Shown here piece by piece: positions 1 through 14,100 of a stretch of 64,000 nt of DNA. Below the pieces are notes generated by a model that searched no databases, had not been told where the DNA came from, and worked only from the letters and a program-made list of their open reading frames with translations. Within the stretch, counting starts at the first letter, position 1, and every line of letters begins with the position of its first letter. The stretch lies in contig JBBDHG010000026.1 of the NCBI GenBank assembly GCA_037951165.1, positions 4,853,501-4,917,500 of the forward strand. The letters are read 5' to 3'. The position numbers were made by a program, and so were the translations under genes. The stretch comes from Lophius americanus (Eukaryota; Chordata; Actinopteri; Lophiiformes; Lophiidae).

Positions 1-3000
1 GAGGATTTTCAAGGGACAGGGCATTGGCCAACTTAATTCCTCTCTTGGTGGTCAGGCTGGTGGTGCCATCAAGTTTGGCTTTGAGACTTTCAAATACAGA
101 GGCAGTGGTGGCTCCAAGACGGAAAACAAGATCTTCATCAGAATACAGTCCAGCATTGAGATTCAGATTGATGATAGCAGACTTGAGGGTCAGCTCCGTG
201 ATCAGGTCACCCAAAGAGGGAATCTGGACCAATCCCATTACATCAACAAGGGGAGCACCTTGTTTTTTTCTGTAAACAATCTTGGCATCAACATCCACAG
301 TCTGCTCAGTGGTGGTCAAAATATCATTCAATCCAGTGTGCTCATACAGATTAAGATCGCTGATAGCTGGAGTACGGAAGTTAACAAATGGCAGGTCAAT
401 CTCAGGAATGCTGATTGGGGATGTCAGGAAGTCAAGATTGGCCTCACCATTCATGGCAACCGAGAGGGCAGCCTCACTTCTGCTATTGTCAACAGTGAAG
501 TTGTAGAACATCTTGAACTCATTAAGACGAGCAATTGCCAGGGTGTTCATTGTCTGGCCCTCAGGTTTGATGGTGGCTGAGTAATCATTCTGCAGATCTA
601 TCTTAGCAGTCAGAGTGTCAAAGATGTTGACCCTGGCATTTCCTTTGTTTTGGAATTCAAAGACAATCTCAATAGGGCGGACAAGAATGTTGATTCCATT
701 TGACACAACTCCACTGACTGCTCCATACAGTTCTGTGTCATGGTTTGCCTTAATCTCAGCCTTCATATCATAAAGGCTGGCATGTCCAGAAGCCAAAATA
801 AGACTGTTCTTAATGAATGGTGCCTCTATCTCATTGCGGATATTAAACTTGAGATAGGAAAGGATTGCAAGCTCGCCAGTGATTTGCTGTTTCATCTTCA
901 GGATACTGGAGTCCGTGTCACCAGAGAATGTTAAAATGGCCATTTTGGGAGTGAATGACAAGTGCAAGGAGCTCTTGTGGTTGCCATCCTCAGCATTACC
1001 ATTGCGAGTACCTGAATTGTCAGCTGTTAGAGTGAGGGTGTATCCTTCTTGACGGAGAACTGCTTTCTGGGTAAGACTAATGTCATTTCTGATGTTGAAC
1101 AGTGGGAAGTCCATCAAGTGGGTGTAAGTTGTTTCAAGAGAGGCAGACATTCCTTCTTCCATTGCAATAAAGCCAGTGTTGATCAACTCAGCAGAGTAGG
1201 GGGTAGTGGTAACCTTAAGTGTAGTCTTGGCTTGGGCCTGGCCTGATAATCCGTAGAGACTTACAGAGGCCTGATGTTCAACTCCAAGAACCTCATGCTT
1301 AAACTTAAGAGTCTCAGCAAGGACAATGCGGCTCCTTTTTGGCATTGCAACACGAGCCGTGGAGTCAAGTTTGTAAGTGAGCATTTCAAAACTTGGAGAT
1401 GTGGCCTGGGATGTAAGGAATCCAGTGAATGTGGGTGTCATTTCGCTCTCAGTGGAGTTCTGGATCTCAGCAGACGTCTTGAAAATGTAGATGGGTGTGT
1501 TAAATTTGATCTCACCATACAGTTTACCAAAGCAAGGGACCATGATCTCAGTTGGAATGTTGGGCAACTTGATCTCAGGAACTTGAAGAGACTTAACAAG
1601 CTTTTCCATGGGAATTTGTGGGATGGCAGGGAATGCAATCTCTGGAAGAGTGATTTCTGGGAAGTTGAGCTCAGACATGGAAGGAAGGAAGCTTAATTTC
1701 AGTTCTCCAAATACTGCATCCACATCAATCAGTTTGATCTCAAAGTTGACAATCATATCAATGAGATCAATGATTTTCATCTTGATGTCATCGATGGAAA
1801 TTGTGGTGGCCTCAACAGTGTAGACATTCATGATGGTGAACTGAGGGATGTCTAGCTGTGTTGGGATTTGAACAGTCTTCTGCCAATCCATGCTGAATTT
1901 CACAGAGGGAACAACGAGATCAGTGAAAGGCATAACAAAGGATGGTATTGTTATCTCAATATTGTTCACAGCAGTAAAGAGTCCATCGATCATTTGCTTT
2001 ATCTCTCCAATGATTTCTTGGTCAGGTATCACACTCTCAATCAAAGACATCATAATGTCAGTTATGAGATATGGGATAATGAGGACACGACGGTAGATTC
2101 CCCTGACAAATTTCAAGGAATTGGTAATCTCAGCTTCGACCTCCAGATTTGTAATTTCCTGTTTTATGAATTCAGCAAAGTCACGAACGTTGCCAAAGAC
2201 AACTTGGTCAATAATGTCCTTCAGAGCTTTAATAATTTCTGCTACCTTGATTTCTCTCAGACGTTCTATCGATGCTCTGAGTGTGGATAAGGAGATGTTG
2301 ACAAACTCTCTTGTTGCTTCTAGCTTCTGGGGGACCTCAAGTTTCTGGATCAGGGCATTGATGTAAGATGTGTATTCAGAAATGAAAAGATTGAGATTAT
2401 TCACAAGGTTGTTGTAATCCCATGATTTCAGTTCTGTCACAATATTTTCAAGATACTCATTCAGAGCTTGAATCATATCCTTAATCTCAGTTGTTTTCAA
2501 GTAGGTGATAGCATCCTGGAAGAGTCCCGTTAGCTTGGAAAGAATGTCGGATTCCATTACGTCTCTGATCACAGTCTTGATGGTTTCCTGAATTCTCAAC
2601 TTCTTAAACAGCTCCAAAGCATTATCCAAGATGACCTGGACCATTTTGTCAGCCTCAAACTTGACAGCCAACTCTCTCATTCTGGCAAGGAAGATGTTGA
2701 TCTTTCCAATAATGTCAAGGTCCTGAATCATTTCCATGATATTATCTGTCATCATGGTCAAAGTCTTCATGGGAATGCGAGTGATAAATACATAAACAAC
2801 ATCTGAAGCAAATCTCTTCACCTCTTTGACAAACCTAGACAGTTCAAAGTGTTGAATGATGTCTTCGATGTCAGCCATGATTGTCAGCAGTTTAGCCTTG
2901 ACTTCATACTTTCCATCGATATCACACAGGAATGCGATGCTACTGCCCCTCAGTTTCTCCAGGTCAGCCTGTTTGACCATCTCTCTTAGGGTATCAATCA

Positions 3001-5178
3001 CAGATATAACCATAGCCTTGATTTCATACTCCTCATTAATGGCACTCAGTGTTTGTTGGATCTTCTGAACAAGGGCTTCAGGCATGACTCCACGAGAAAT
3101 AACATCTGCCATCATACCAATAAAGGATTTGACTGAAACAGAGAGATCAGTCATCAGGCTCTGAAGGGTAACCTTCAGATTTTCCAAAGAGGCTTCCACA
3201 TCCTCCCTAGAGATGACAAAGTTTTGTGTCAAGTCATTGAAATACTCCTTCAGGGTTACAAGGTTGCCTTCAATGTTCAGTTTAGAAACCAAGTCATTTA
3301 CATACTGGGGAAGAGCGTCTAGTTTAGCCCTGACCTCCTCATTGTTGATATAATCTTGCAGGGCCTCTGTAATTTGCACAACAACACTCTTGATAGTTTC
3401 CAAGAGGACAGGCACATTGTCCATGAGAGGGATATAAATAATTTGACTATCTGTGTTCTTGTCATACTTGACAAAGCCAGAGAGGGAATACTCCTGGTTC
3501 TCCGTAGACTCTGCATTGAGGATGTTTGTCAGGATAGTGCCAGACATCTCAATTCCACTTCTCTCAGCAGCGTTGTAAACACTCATGTCCTGATTCAAAG
3601 CATGCTCATTTATCTGAATTTTCGATCTGAAACTGGTCTTCTGCTCTGGCAGCGAAAGAACAGTGTCCATCTTGTTGTCAAGGGTGGTCTTAAGAGAAAA
3701 TCCATTATCAAGCTGCTGGGTTAAGGATGCTCTATTTTCATGTGAGCTAGCAAAAGCCAGAGGTTGGGCTTTGAGGAGGAACTTGCCATAGAGCTGGGCG
3801 CTGTGCTTTCCATACATGGTCACATCACCATCAGCATTGAAGATGGCATCAAGGTTGAAATCAAAAGGAACAGCACTGCAACGGATGGCGTGGTCATAAC
3901 GCATTCGCTGTGAGTTGAAGCGGGCATCATTGGTCATCCTGGCAGCAAGACCAATTATTTCAAGCTCGGTGTTGTGGCTCATGTGGGTTCTAAATAGTTT
4001 TCCAGTGGTGCTGCACTTTGCGTTGGCAGCCATATCAGCATAAGTCATCTGATAGGTGTGCTTGATCTCTTGCTCTCCATAAGTGGCTTTCAGGCTTCCA
4101 GTAAGGTCCATCTTGTAAAACTCTCCCTTCAGCTCAGCCTCATTTGTAACATCAGCCTCCAGAAGTCTCAGGTTGTTCTTAGCATTTGCATAAACGGTGT
4201 ATGGTTTTATGGCTATCGTGACATCATGAGTATAAGAGGCATACTCACTGGCAGTGACCTCTGCGTTTGAGAAAAAGTCAACACTGGAGAGGGTAATGGT
4301 CAATGTGTTGGCATTATCAGCCTTGATGTCACGAATTGCAGCCTTGTTGCTAATAGACAGCGTAGCACCTGAAGCATCAAGACTAGCAAGGAAGATGTTC
4401 TCCAGGGACAGGGGGCTCACGAGGGTGGTTGTTCCTTTTGTGACCAAACCACTCTGGTCCATTTTCAGAGTAGCCTTGTGAGTGGCCTCATTCTCAAGGA
4501 GCTTCACGGTGGCATCACTGTTTACAGTCAGACCAGTGGTATCAAAAGTGGCGGTCAGCAGAGAGTAAACCCGGTTTGCAGTGTGGTCTGCATTGGTCTC
4601 AATTCTCATGAAAACTTCACTGGCACCAGCGGAGGCTTCAGCCATGTTGTGGATCTTCATGCCAAGAGCAACAGCATTTGTGTCACATTTCAGAGACAAT
4701 TTGTTGTCTTTGAAGGAAAGCTCAGCAACATGGGTAAAGATGTCATCACAGGCATTGGTGTTGGACAAAACTGAGAGCTCACCATCTTCAAGGGTTGCTG
4801 CAATTGTGTTTTTGACCTTAACAATGTTGGAGTCAAACTGAATCGAAGAATCAATCTTTGCCTCTGGCTTGAATGGTGAGATGATGTAGGACTGGGTTGA
4901 AATAGCCTTTGCAAACATGGGTCCAGCCTTAATCATTCCATCAAGGTTGCTATCAGCAGTGATTTCTTCAGTGCTGAAGCCAGCCACACCAGTGTGCTCG
5001 AGATCGATACTGAGACCAAGTGGGCTTGTGGCTTCAAACTTGCTGCTGGATTTCACACTGACTTTGTCTGTGATTGTTGCATCCTCAACAATACTGAGAC
5101 TGGTTTTAAGGAGTTTATGGACCAAAGAGCCCTTCAAGTGGGCCTTGACGGATTCAGTGGTAGCCAACATACCAGAAC
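1..5178 (-). CDS. apob: apob giant exon 25 (beta1, alpha2 and beta2 regions, partial)
   Basis: This is the counterpart of the single very long APOB exon (exon 26 in human). It joins exon 24 in frame across the intron at 5179-5364: the acceptor TTTTTAG is followed by GTTCTGG. The reading frame fixed at that junction is the same one that gives recognisable apoB sequence at the left edge, and the stretches I checked (around 2040, 3300 and 4200) contain no stop, so there is no net frameshift. Roughly 3,560-5,178 reads as the first beta-strand-rich lipid-binding region, 1,760-3,560 as the amphipathic-helix-rich region, and the rest as the second beta region. The edge falls just past a segment aligning with the LDL-receptor site B of mammalian apoB (26-58). 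The exon is open at position 1. Confidence 0.93.
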
Positions 5179-8100
5179 CTAAAAAGAACGCAGAAGAAAA
5201 AACTGATTAAATATACAAACTCAACTGCTTCATTGTAATATAGCTTGTATAACTACTATCACAACTGTTACTGCAAAGGTCACTCTCAGAGGAAGTTGAA
5301 AACCATGAAGTAGTTAAGGAGAGCAATGTACAATCTTAATTCCCGGATATTTAAAGTTAAATACCTTCCATCTTCACAGAGAGGATGTCCAGTGGGGATG
5401 TTCCTGTCACATCAAACTTAGCAGAGTAGCTTGGGGTCTCAACAACATCTTTGCCGGCAGCAACTGTTGCATCAATGTCGTACAAGTTGCTCCTCAGAAT
5501 AGTTGAAATCTCGGCTTTGCCAAAGAGAGGAATAGACAGAGCAACACGCTCAGGCACAATCATCTGAGGGATTGGGATCTTCATGGAAACAATCTCCAGT
5601 CCAAACTGGGGTAGAGACACTTGAGGTGTGGTCAAAGCCTGTGGGAACTTCAGCTCTTCCGTTGACTTTCCTCCAAGAGGGAGAGGGATGGCAATGGTGA
5701 AGCGCTCATTGTTGAAGAAGTAAACACCCTTAACCTCACTGTTATTAAGAGAAAAGATAAATGCATAAATGTTTCAGGAAAATATTCACATTATTGAACA
5801 TTTATCATGCATTTAGGTTATAATTATGCCTTAAGTATTGACTGTGTTTATTAACAAAATGTAAAATTTTCATTTGAATCTTATATCTGTAAAGTTACTC
5901 TTATCCATTAATGTATAGAAAAAATTAATTGTATTTGAATAATTAAGGCAAATTGAACTTAATTAATACAATTAAAAAGGAAATTTTGAATGTAATTAGA
6001 GATGCAACTTTTTTAGCATGGAATTTTTTACACATACTTCTTCAGGAACAGAGTCTCAGGCACGGAAATTTCAGGCATATCAGGAACTCTCAGGTTCTCG
6101 AAGGGACCATACTTCTCCATGTAGTTGTTTGCAGCCTAAAAAACAAGGACAAGTGTTTTATTTATGCTGCATGTTTCTGATTAAAAGAAATCTGAATACT
6201 TGTTACATCCAAGAAGCCTACCTCCACAAGCGTCTTGAAGATGTGACGGACCTTCATGTCAGTCTGGCCCACCTGCAGGTCAAGGACCTCATTGCCGTAC
6301 ATCTCAACCACATCAGCAAATGGCAAGCTTCGGGTCTCGGTGTTTATGTCAGACTTGAACTCAACCTCAACCTTGTTGTCACCTGCGACAATAGAATACA
6401 ATAAAATGAGTAATGTGTAATGTGGATATATATAGTCTTCTAAGCCCCAAGGTATAGCCCATTGAATTATTTTTTATGCAGAGTGTGCTGGCAATGTCAG
6501 ATTATAAAAAACATATGAAAGTAGGTATTCCACAGACTTAAATAGTGTTCAACAAACAACATGTTGGTTTTATTGAACACTTTTCTAAACAAAGTCAATT
6601 GTTTTTTTTCTCTCCAACAAAATGGCAAGTTTGCACCCAAAACAACAATTTTAGGGGAAAATATGTGCAGGATGTTACAATAATAAATTGCCCATAAACA
6701 CTTAAGTAAACTTTGGATGGTTCATTCAGTTTAACGTGTTTAATTTTGAACACATTACTTTGAGTTTTTAATATTAACTTGGTGGCTGTTCAACACTAAA
6801 CTCCTTGTAGATAAAGACTTCCTGCATTGCAATGAGGAGCTCCTCAGAGATTTAACCAGTGAGAATTTAAACTTTTGTCCTCCTTTAGGCTGAGAAACTC
6901 CTTTTCAAATCTATCTTGTTGTTACCAAAACCAGCGCACTAACAACCAACAACCTAATTCCAAAAGGCCTTTTTTTCATGGTAGTCAGATATGGTTTCAA
7001 TGTCGATGAAATTGTTCTTATGCGTAACCATCTTTAATCTATGTGCAAATCCCTTAAATGGACCTAAGATTGAAACACTACATTATACACCAAGAATATG
7101 CATTTGCCATATGAAGTTCCCCAACATTAACAATAGCATCAAAATATACATCAGTAGACCAATTTTCCATGAAAACAGGGACATTTAATAATTTGGAACA
7201 CCATGGAAAAATAAGTAAATTCTTCATTAATCAGCAAAATGGAAACTAATTACAGCTCTACTGAACTATTACCGTACTAAAATTTGTGTTTATATCTTCT
7301 GTGATATGACAAATATCAGAGATTTTACCATTCAATATGTCCAAAATCCACTGACCAAAATGACCAAAGCATATAAACTCAGCTGACAACTCATACACAC
7401 CTGTATGACAAGTAACAGTCAATGAAATTATATCATAAAGAACCATATTTGTGCACGTGAGGACTAGAAGACTGGAATATACAAAGCTACAAAAATCCCT
7501 CCAACAAAAACACTTAACAACCAGACTATCATTGTTTCAACTAGGCTGTCATAGCTAGTCCTTCCAAAACAACATTGAGGCACATCCTACTTCAAACAGT
7601 TAACCCACCACACACACTGGAATTCAATTTAAACAAAAGCAGGAAGAAAATAGTACCCAGTATTTCCAAGCCTCCTGCACTAAACAAGATCTGGATTGGT
7701 ATTTGATTCTGTTTGAATTCTAGTGGAAATGCACATGCACAACAAACAAATTATGCAACCTGCTGAATCTCCAAGAAACCCCAGTTTCGGACTGTAACTC
7801 CTAGCAAATGAGCTGGAGCATATGATTTACAATAAACCAACATAATTAATTTTATATTCAATAGATGGCTAAAACGCACCAGACTTTCAGACTTGCTTTG
7901 GATCAGATTTATATGTAAATGCGCAATGATTTGTCATATTCTAATAATAAAGAGGCTATGTGGAAAATTGAATTACCATATTTCATCACGATCTTCTGCT
8001 CAGAGATGGCATCTAGGACCTTGACTTCACTCTTCAGCTTCAATTCCAGCTCTTCTTCACGCTTCATGTTGGCTGTGACTTTAGCATCAGCAGACAATGC

Positions 8101-11100
8101 GGGAACAAGAAGTTGGGCCTGCAGCATACCTTCCTTCATTTCCTTCAGACTGAAAAAAAACAAGAGCACTGAGTAAGCATACACATAAAATTATGAGATG
8201 GATCATGTTCATGTTCATTTCAGGAGTTATTTCTTACTTGGCACGGAAAACCATGGAGAGCTGAGGGATGTTCTTGTTCACAAAGTCCAGAGAGATGGAG
8301 TGAGTTCCTTTGCCCTTGGTGTTTCCATCAACGACACCCAGCCTGATACCAGCCTCCACATCGTAGTCGGGGATCTGGAGGTCAGCTGTGATTGTGTTCT
8401 TCCTTCTGTTGTACTTCATGATGGCTCTGGCTTCAACGGGCTCCTCACCTGCAGTTGGCAAACATATTAATTAATATTCCTTAACTTCATTAAACCTCAT
8501 TGATTTTCCGATTTGAATTAGTGATAAATGTGAAATATTTTACCTTCTGCCCTCACGATGAGCTTCAGAGAGTCAACCTTCTGACGACCCTCTTCACCCT
8601 CCTTCAGGAGCTCATAGGCAAGCATGGCAGTGTACTCAGTGACCTCCCCAGTGGGGTGGAACTCCACAGCAAATCTATTTTGATGATTTTTTTAATTAGC
8701 CGATATTCATTGAAGATGGAAATCATTTGTTGGTACTTAATTTGTTTAGACTTTCTCACTTGCTGTCTCCAGTGAAGGGGAAGTAGGGGGTGTTTTCCAC
8801 AGAGGAAGCATCGATGTACTCAAGAGCGGTGCAGTATTTCATTCCAGCGAAGAAGGGTGTGCACTCACGTACTTCCACCTTGTCCAGAACCATAGGTGGG
8901 ATGGAGATCAGCTCGGATCCAGTCACTGCCACCAGGGTGTTGCTGTATTTAAATATAGAAAAGAAAAAATGTAACTTGGGCTGAGATTTCTGCAATCAAA
9001 AAAATGTATATCTCCTTATTATATCCCTGAAAAGTTAATAATTCCTTAAATTAACCATATATATACACATATATGTATGACATGAAGGTCCTTTAATTTT
9101 GCACATAAACATCCAGTAGAAATGTCTTAAAAAGGGCTACTTTTCACTTTCATTCTTTGATAACATTTCAGAAGCTTTACTCTTTCACTTTTACTAGAGT
9201 AGGGAATAGTTACTTCTACATTACCACTACTCTGACGCTCGCCATCAACTTACGTTATCTTGATGAGCTTGGTGGGGCTCACTGGAGCAGGGATGGTCAG
9301 CTTGACGTTGTCGCGTTCCATGGAGACCTTGGCCTTGAGGCCACTCTCGTGGAAAATGTTGGTGTGCATCTCCAGTCCAGAATTGACATATTCAGGCAGG
9401 AGGGAGCCGACCTGGGTCACAAACTCAACACCAGCAGAGGGCATGAAGCTGAACTCGCTCTGCGGAAAGATGGTAGACATAGGTGACTTACTGAGTTTAT
9501 ACTGTGTATAAGAAAAACATCATTTTAGTTTCAATTTTAAATATAATTACCATGTCACGGGCAATCTGAAGTCCACCCTTAATGCCAGGGGTGAAAGTAC
9601 CGGACAGTGCAACCCTCAGAGGGACACCAGTGACGGTGGGCAGGAAGAACTCACTGTCCATGAAGATGTAGTGGGCAAAGATGGTGTTGTCAGCCTTGGT
9701 CATCAGAGTCTTCATGAGCTGTGGAAATTACAAATAAAGATAGGAAGTTGAAACATTTATTTTGTGCAGGACTGCTTTTGGATGGAGCTTCTCTTTTGCT
9801 GATACTGGGCGCCAGTTCATCACACGCTAACACATAGTGTAAAATCTACACAGATCCCAGGACCCAGGACCAATCCCAGGTAGATTTGAACCCAGAACCT
9901 TCTTGCAACAGTGCTAACCATTACACCACGATGGTGCCCACATTGAAATAATTAATAAATGATTTCTAAATGTAATGCATCATTTAAAAAACAACTGATA
10001 AATAACGTCCTTACATCCATTGGGAACATCTTGAGCATGTTGTCAATCATCATGACAGCAGAGTAGGCCATCTCCTCCATGTCGTTGGTTCTCATGTATC
10101 CAAGCTCATTACCCAGAAGCCTCATGTAAACCATAGCCTCGGGAGACTGCACAGTCTTCAGGTCACGCACAAGCTTATTGAGGTTGCGTCCGATGTCCCT
10201 CATCAGACTCTGGGAGGCCTAAACATGGATGGTACACATTCTATTACAAGAACTTCCACTCAAGGCGAAGCTTTATTAATGACGCTTGTATGTAGTCGGA
10301 TTAATATCTAGGAATACATGGCTTAAAGTACCTGTCTGTTCATCTTGTTCTTCTTCAGAGTGGGCATCAAGTTCTGCAGGACCTGATTGAAACTGAGTGG
10401 CATGTTCTCAGACACAAAGTACATGGTCTTCAGGGCGGTGTCGGGGAAGAATCCATTAGCACCAAACAGGGCTTCAACAGTTGGCTCAAATCCTTTGCCT
10501 TCCATACCGATCTGAAACAGGGACATTTTCACGGTAACGACTGATCTCAAGGAAAAATCGTTTACAAATGATCTTAAAACAGCTCCTGATTTTTACCTCC
10601 ATCATGTCAACGTCAAAACCGAAAGCCTTCAAAGTCATTTCAAGCATGACTTCCTTGGGCAGGTAGCTGGTACCCTCAAAGATCATGTTGCCTTCCATTG
10701 ATCCAAACCTGTAGTTGCGAGAGAACTTAGTGGGATCCATGATGGTTCCGATCTGGTTGTTCAGCATGGCGTCACGGATCTTCTGTCTCAGTCTGAACGA
10801 AAGAAAACAAAGTTAAACAACTGACATGGAAAAGAATACATGTGGAAAAAAGAAATACATAGTAGGAAATTCACATACTCTTCGGTCTCTGGCTCAGTTG
10901 AGGTCAAGATGTTCATAATGTGGGAGGACACAAAGCTCTGGACTTGTTTGTCCTGCTCTGTGGGCAAGATGTTAGCCAGCTGGGCTAGTTCAGAGGGCTG
11001 GGGATCCTTCATGAGCACCAGGTATGCAGCAATACGCTTCTGCATGGGGCTGGCACTGTCCATAAGCACCTGCATGAGAACCTCTCTGCCCTGTGACCAA

Positions 11101-14100
11101 AGAAGAGCACTAAAATTAGCAAAAAGTAGATTGTTTTCCAATAATGAGTAAAAGCTTTAAAATAATTTTACTTGCCTCTTCGGGGACGGTGGTAAGTCTG
11201 TACACTTGGATGGCAGCCTGCTGAACAGCGGGGGAAGCTTCAGGCTGGTTAACACACTGGATCACAGCGGCTCTGAGTGCAGGACTTGCAGGAACCAGAG
11301 CTGGAGCCATGTTTCCAACAACCTAGAATCAAAAAACCAACCATTCTTATCATTGGGTTTTGCACTTGTATTTCTGAGTTTGCACGTGTTACAGATTTCC
11401 TTTCATTATGAACACTTTAAATGTGTCAAACTTTCCTTAAGTTTCTTACTAATGGTTTCTCTCCTTACTTAGATGTTACTTGTTTTCTTTCAGATTTGGG
11501 TTAAATGATGATTAAAGTTTTTTTTAACTTTAAAGCAGAATTATTGTATTTGCGATCATTTAACATTTTCATTTTGGTTTGTTTTTTAACTTGGAATTGT
11601 GCTTATAAAGCCAATGAACTTAACAAAGTCCAAGATACAGTGAGATAGGTACTTTGACACATACTAAAGATATAATGGAAACCAGAGTATTGTGATTTTT
11701 CATGTGTACCTTCTGCTAAATTCTTTATAATTAACTTCCATTTTGCCCTTTGGGAGAAACACCTACCCTCAGTGTCATGAAAGTATTGTCCATGTCACCA
11801 GTGCAGTCATCCAAATGGGCAGCCATGAACTCAGCAACAGAGCGAATTTCAGGGATCATTGTTCCTTCAGCTTTGTAAAACCTGTTCAGAAGATAATAAG
11901 AACTCAAGGCCCATGCATCCCATATTAAACAAAGAGGGAAATTATTGGACGTGTGGTGAGGGTTATGGTTAAGGTTGAGGGTTCACTTCACTCACCTCTT
12001 GACTGCGTTGCTCAGGGCGTACATGATGGGCTTGCTTGGCTTGTATTTGGCCATCTCCAGCATGTCATTGATCAGAAGAGCAGATGGATTGGACACGAGG
12101 CCCAAGGCAAAAACTGCGGCATCAACCTCGACTGAGGAGCTGTCAAAGGTCCTGAGGATCTGCATGATGGCACTGCTGCACTCAGGGGTTCCACACTGGG
12201 CCAGAACCTGGTAGGTAAGAGCACTGGACACACCAAGAGCCTCTGGGATGAGTGGACTCAGGGTCTCAGTCTTCGATCCACGGACCACGGTGACCAGCCT
12301 TTGGAAGAGTTGGGCCCTCTTCTCACCCTCGGTCTCAGACAGAGTGGCCAGTTCTCTCAGGAGGTTGAGGGCAGAATCTTTGTCTTGGATAGCACTCTTG
12401 TCCTCAACAGCCTCCATGTGGAGACCCTTGACGTTGTCACCTATGAAACACAAATAACATTTTTAGAACAATGATCTAGGCTCACAATTATTTCTAAATG
12501 AAGACAATCCAAGTTAAAGATTGGGCTTACTGGGGTCAAAGACTCTGTCATTGTGAGGAGCAACCTGGACCAGAGTCAGTTCCTGCTTTCCTACATTGGT
12601 GACTCCATATTCTCCCCTGTAAGGAGGAGAGGACACACGGTTGAAAATAATCGTGTGCCAAAGACATATCGGCATATGCTCTTACATCCATCAGCTTTTC
12701 AGGGAATCTGGTTGAGCATTGGACTCACTTGGTAGAGAGAGGAAGGACGATGTGCTTCTCAGTGCAGGATGCAGATGTCATGTGCTTATCCTCATTGTCA
12801 AACTTGTAGTTGCAGGTCTGGGTGCTCGTGATCATCTTGGACAGAGGGTAGTGCTGAAGACAGAGACAGTCATCATTGGATTTTTTTATTTTGCAGAAAA
12901 TATTGTTTCCGTAAATGCAACATTCACATACAACAGGGAGATTTTCCTTAATTAACCCTTTAGAGTCTGATGCTATTTAGCTTGAACCTTTACACAAACC
13001 CTTTAAATATCCTACTACATTAAATTTTTTTAAGCCATTAATTTTTCCAGCACATCACCTGTATGACCTGAAAAATATCATTTTACTTTAATATACTCTA
13101 TTAGCATACATGGCCCAAACCAATTTAGGATTGGGGTTGGTCTTAGACTCCAGAGGAGTCTTGGACAGTAAAAGTAAAAAGTAATATTTCTAGTGTTGTA
13201 GGTATTCTTTTGAATATTGGTTGACAGACAGGGAGGTGAAGTTTGGATATCTTACCAAGCTAGAGACGAGAGCCAGTGGGCTGGTGTAATCTCTGATCGG
13301 GACAAATTTCTCACACCTGGACAGATCCCTCTCGAGCATGATGTCAGTTGCAATGTCCTCTCTGGCGTTGACGGTGTAGGTGGTCATGCACTTGCCGTGG
13401 ATCGTGGGCTGAAATGTATGCATAGAGGAAAGTTACATTTTTGGAATATTCTGCAAGCACTTTTGTTTTTCCAGATATGTATTTTGGTTTGAATCCTGGG
13501 GGTTAATCAAATCACCATGTTCTTGTTCTTCTCCTCCTCCAGCAGAGGCACAGCCAGAGCAGAGATGATGCCCCTCTTGATGTTCAGGATGGTTGTTGTC
13601 TCACCGAGCTCAGGGTACAGTTTCACGTCGTACTCACCCTCAACCATCACCTTCAGAGGGTATCTGAGCAAGAGATGTAAGATCATTTTCAAAATCAGTG
13701 CATAATGTCCCAAAACGTGAGATTGGTGCTCAATGTTCCATGCGTCAGTATGTACCTCTCCATTTCAGCAGCAAAGGCGTCAGAACCAGATGCAGGACCG
13801 AACACAGGGCTTCCCTCTGCGTCCATGTCGACCACCTCGCTCAGGCTACAGCCAGTGGTGTGAACGATGAAACTACAAGTCTGAGGCACTTCGATTTCAA
13901 CCTGTCACATAGAGTAAATGCTTTAGCTCACTTTGTGAAAACGATGAAAAGAGAAAATCAAGAGGATCATGAGAGATCCTTCTCTTACCTTGCAAGAAGC
14001 CTTGGGTCCATTCTGGAGCTGAGAGGCTCCAGTGATGGCGTTCAGAGACTCGGCTTCATATTGGTATTCATACTTGTGCAGGGTCTTGTACCTTTTGGCC

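Noticed and set aside
1..5178. Possibility that the giant apob exon is broken (pseudogene)
   Set aside because: The frame set at the exon 24/25 junction is the same frame that gives apoB sequence at the left edge, and the stretches checked have no stops.
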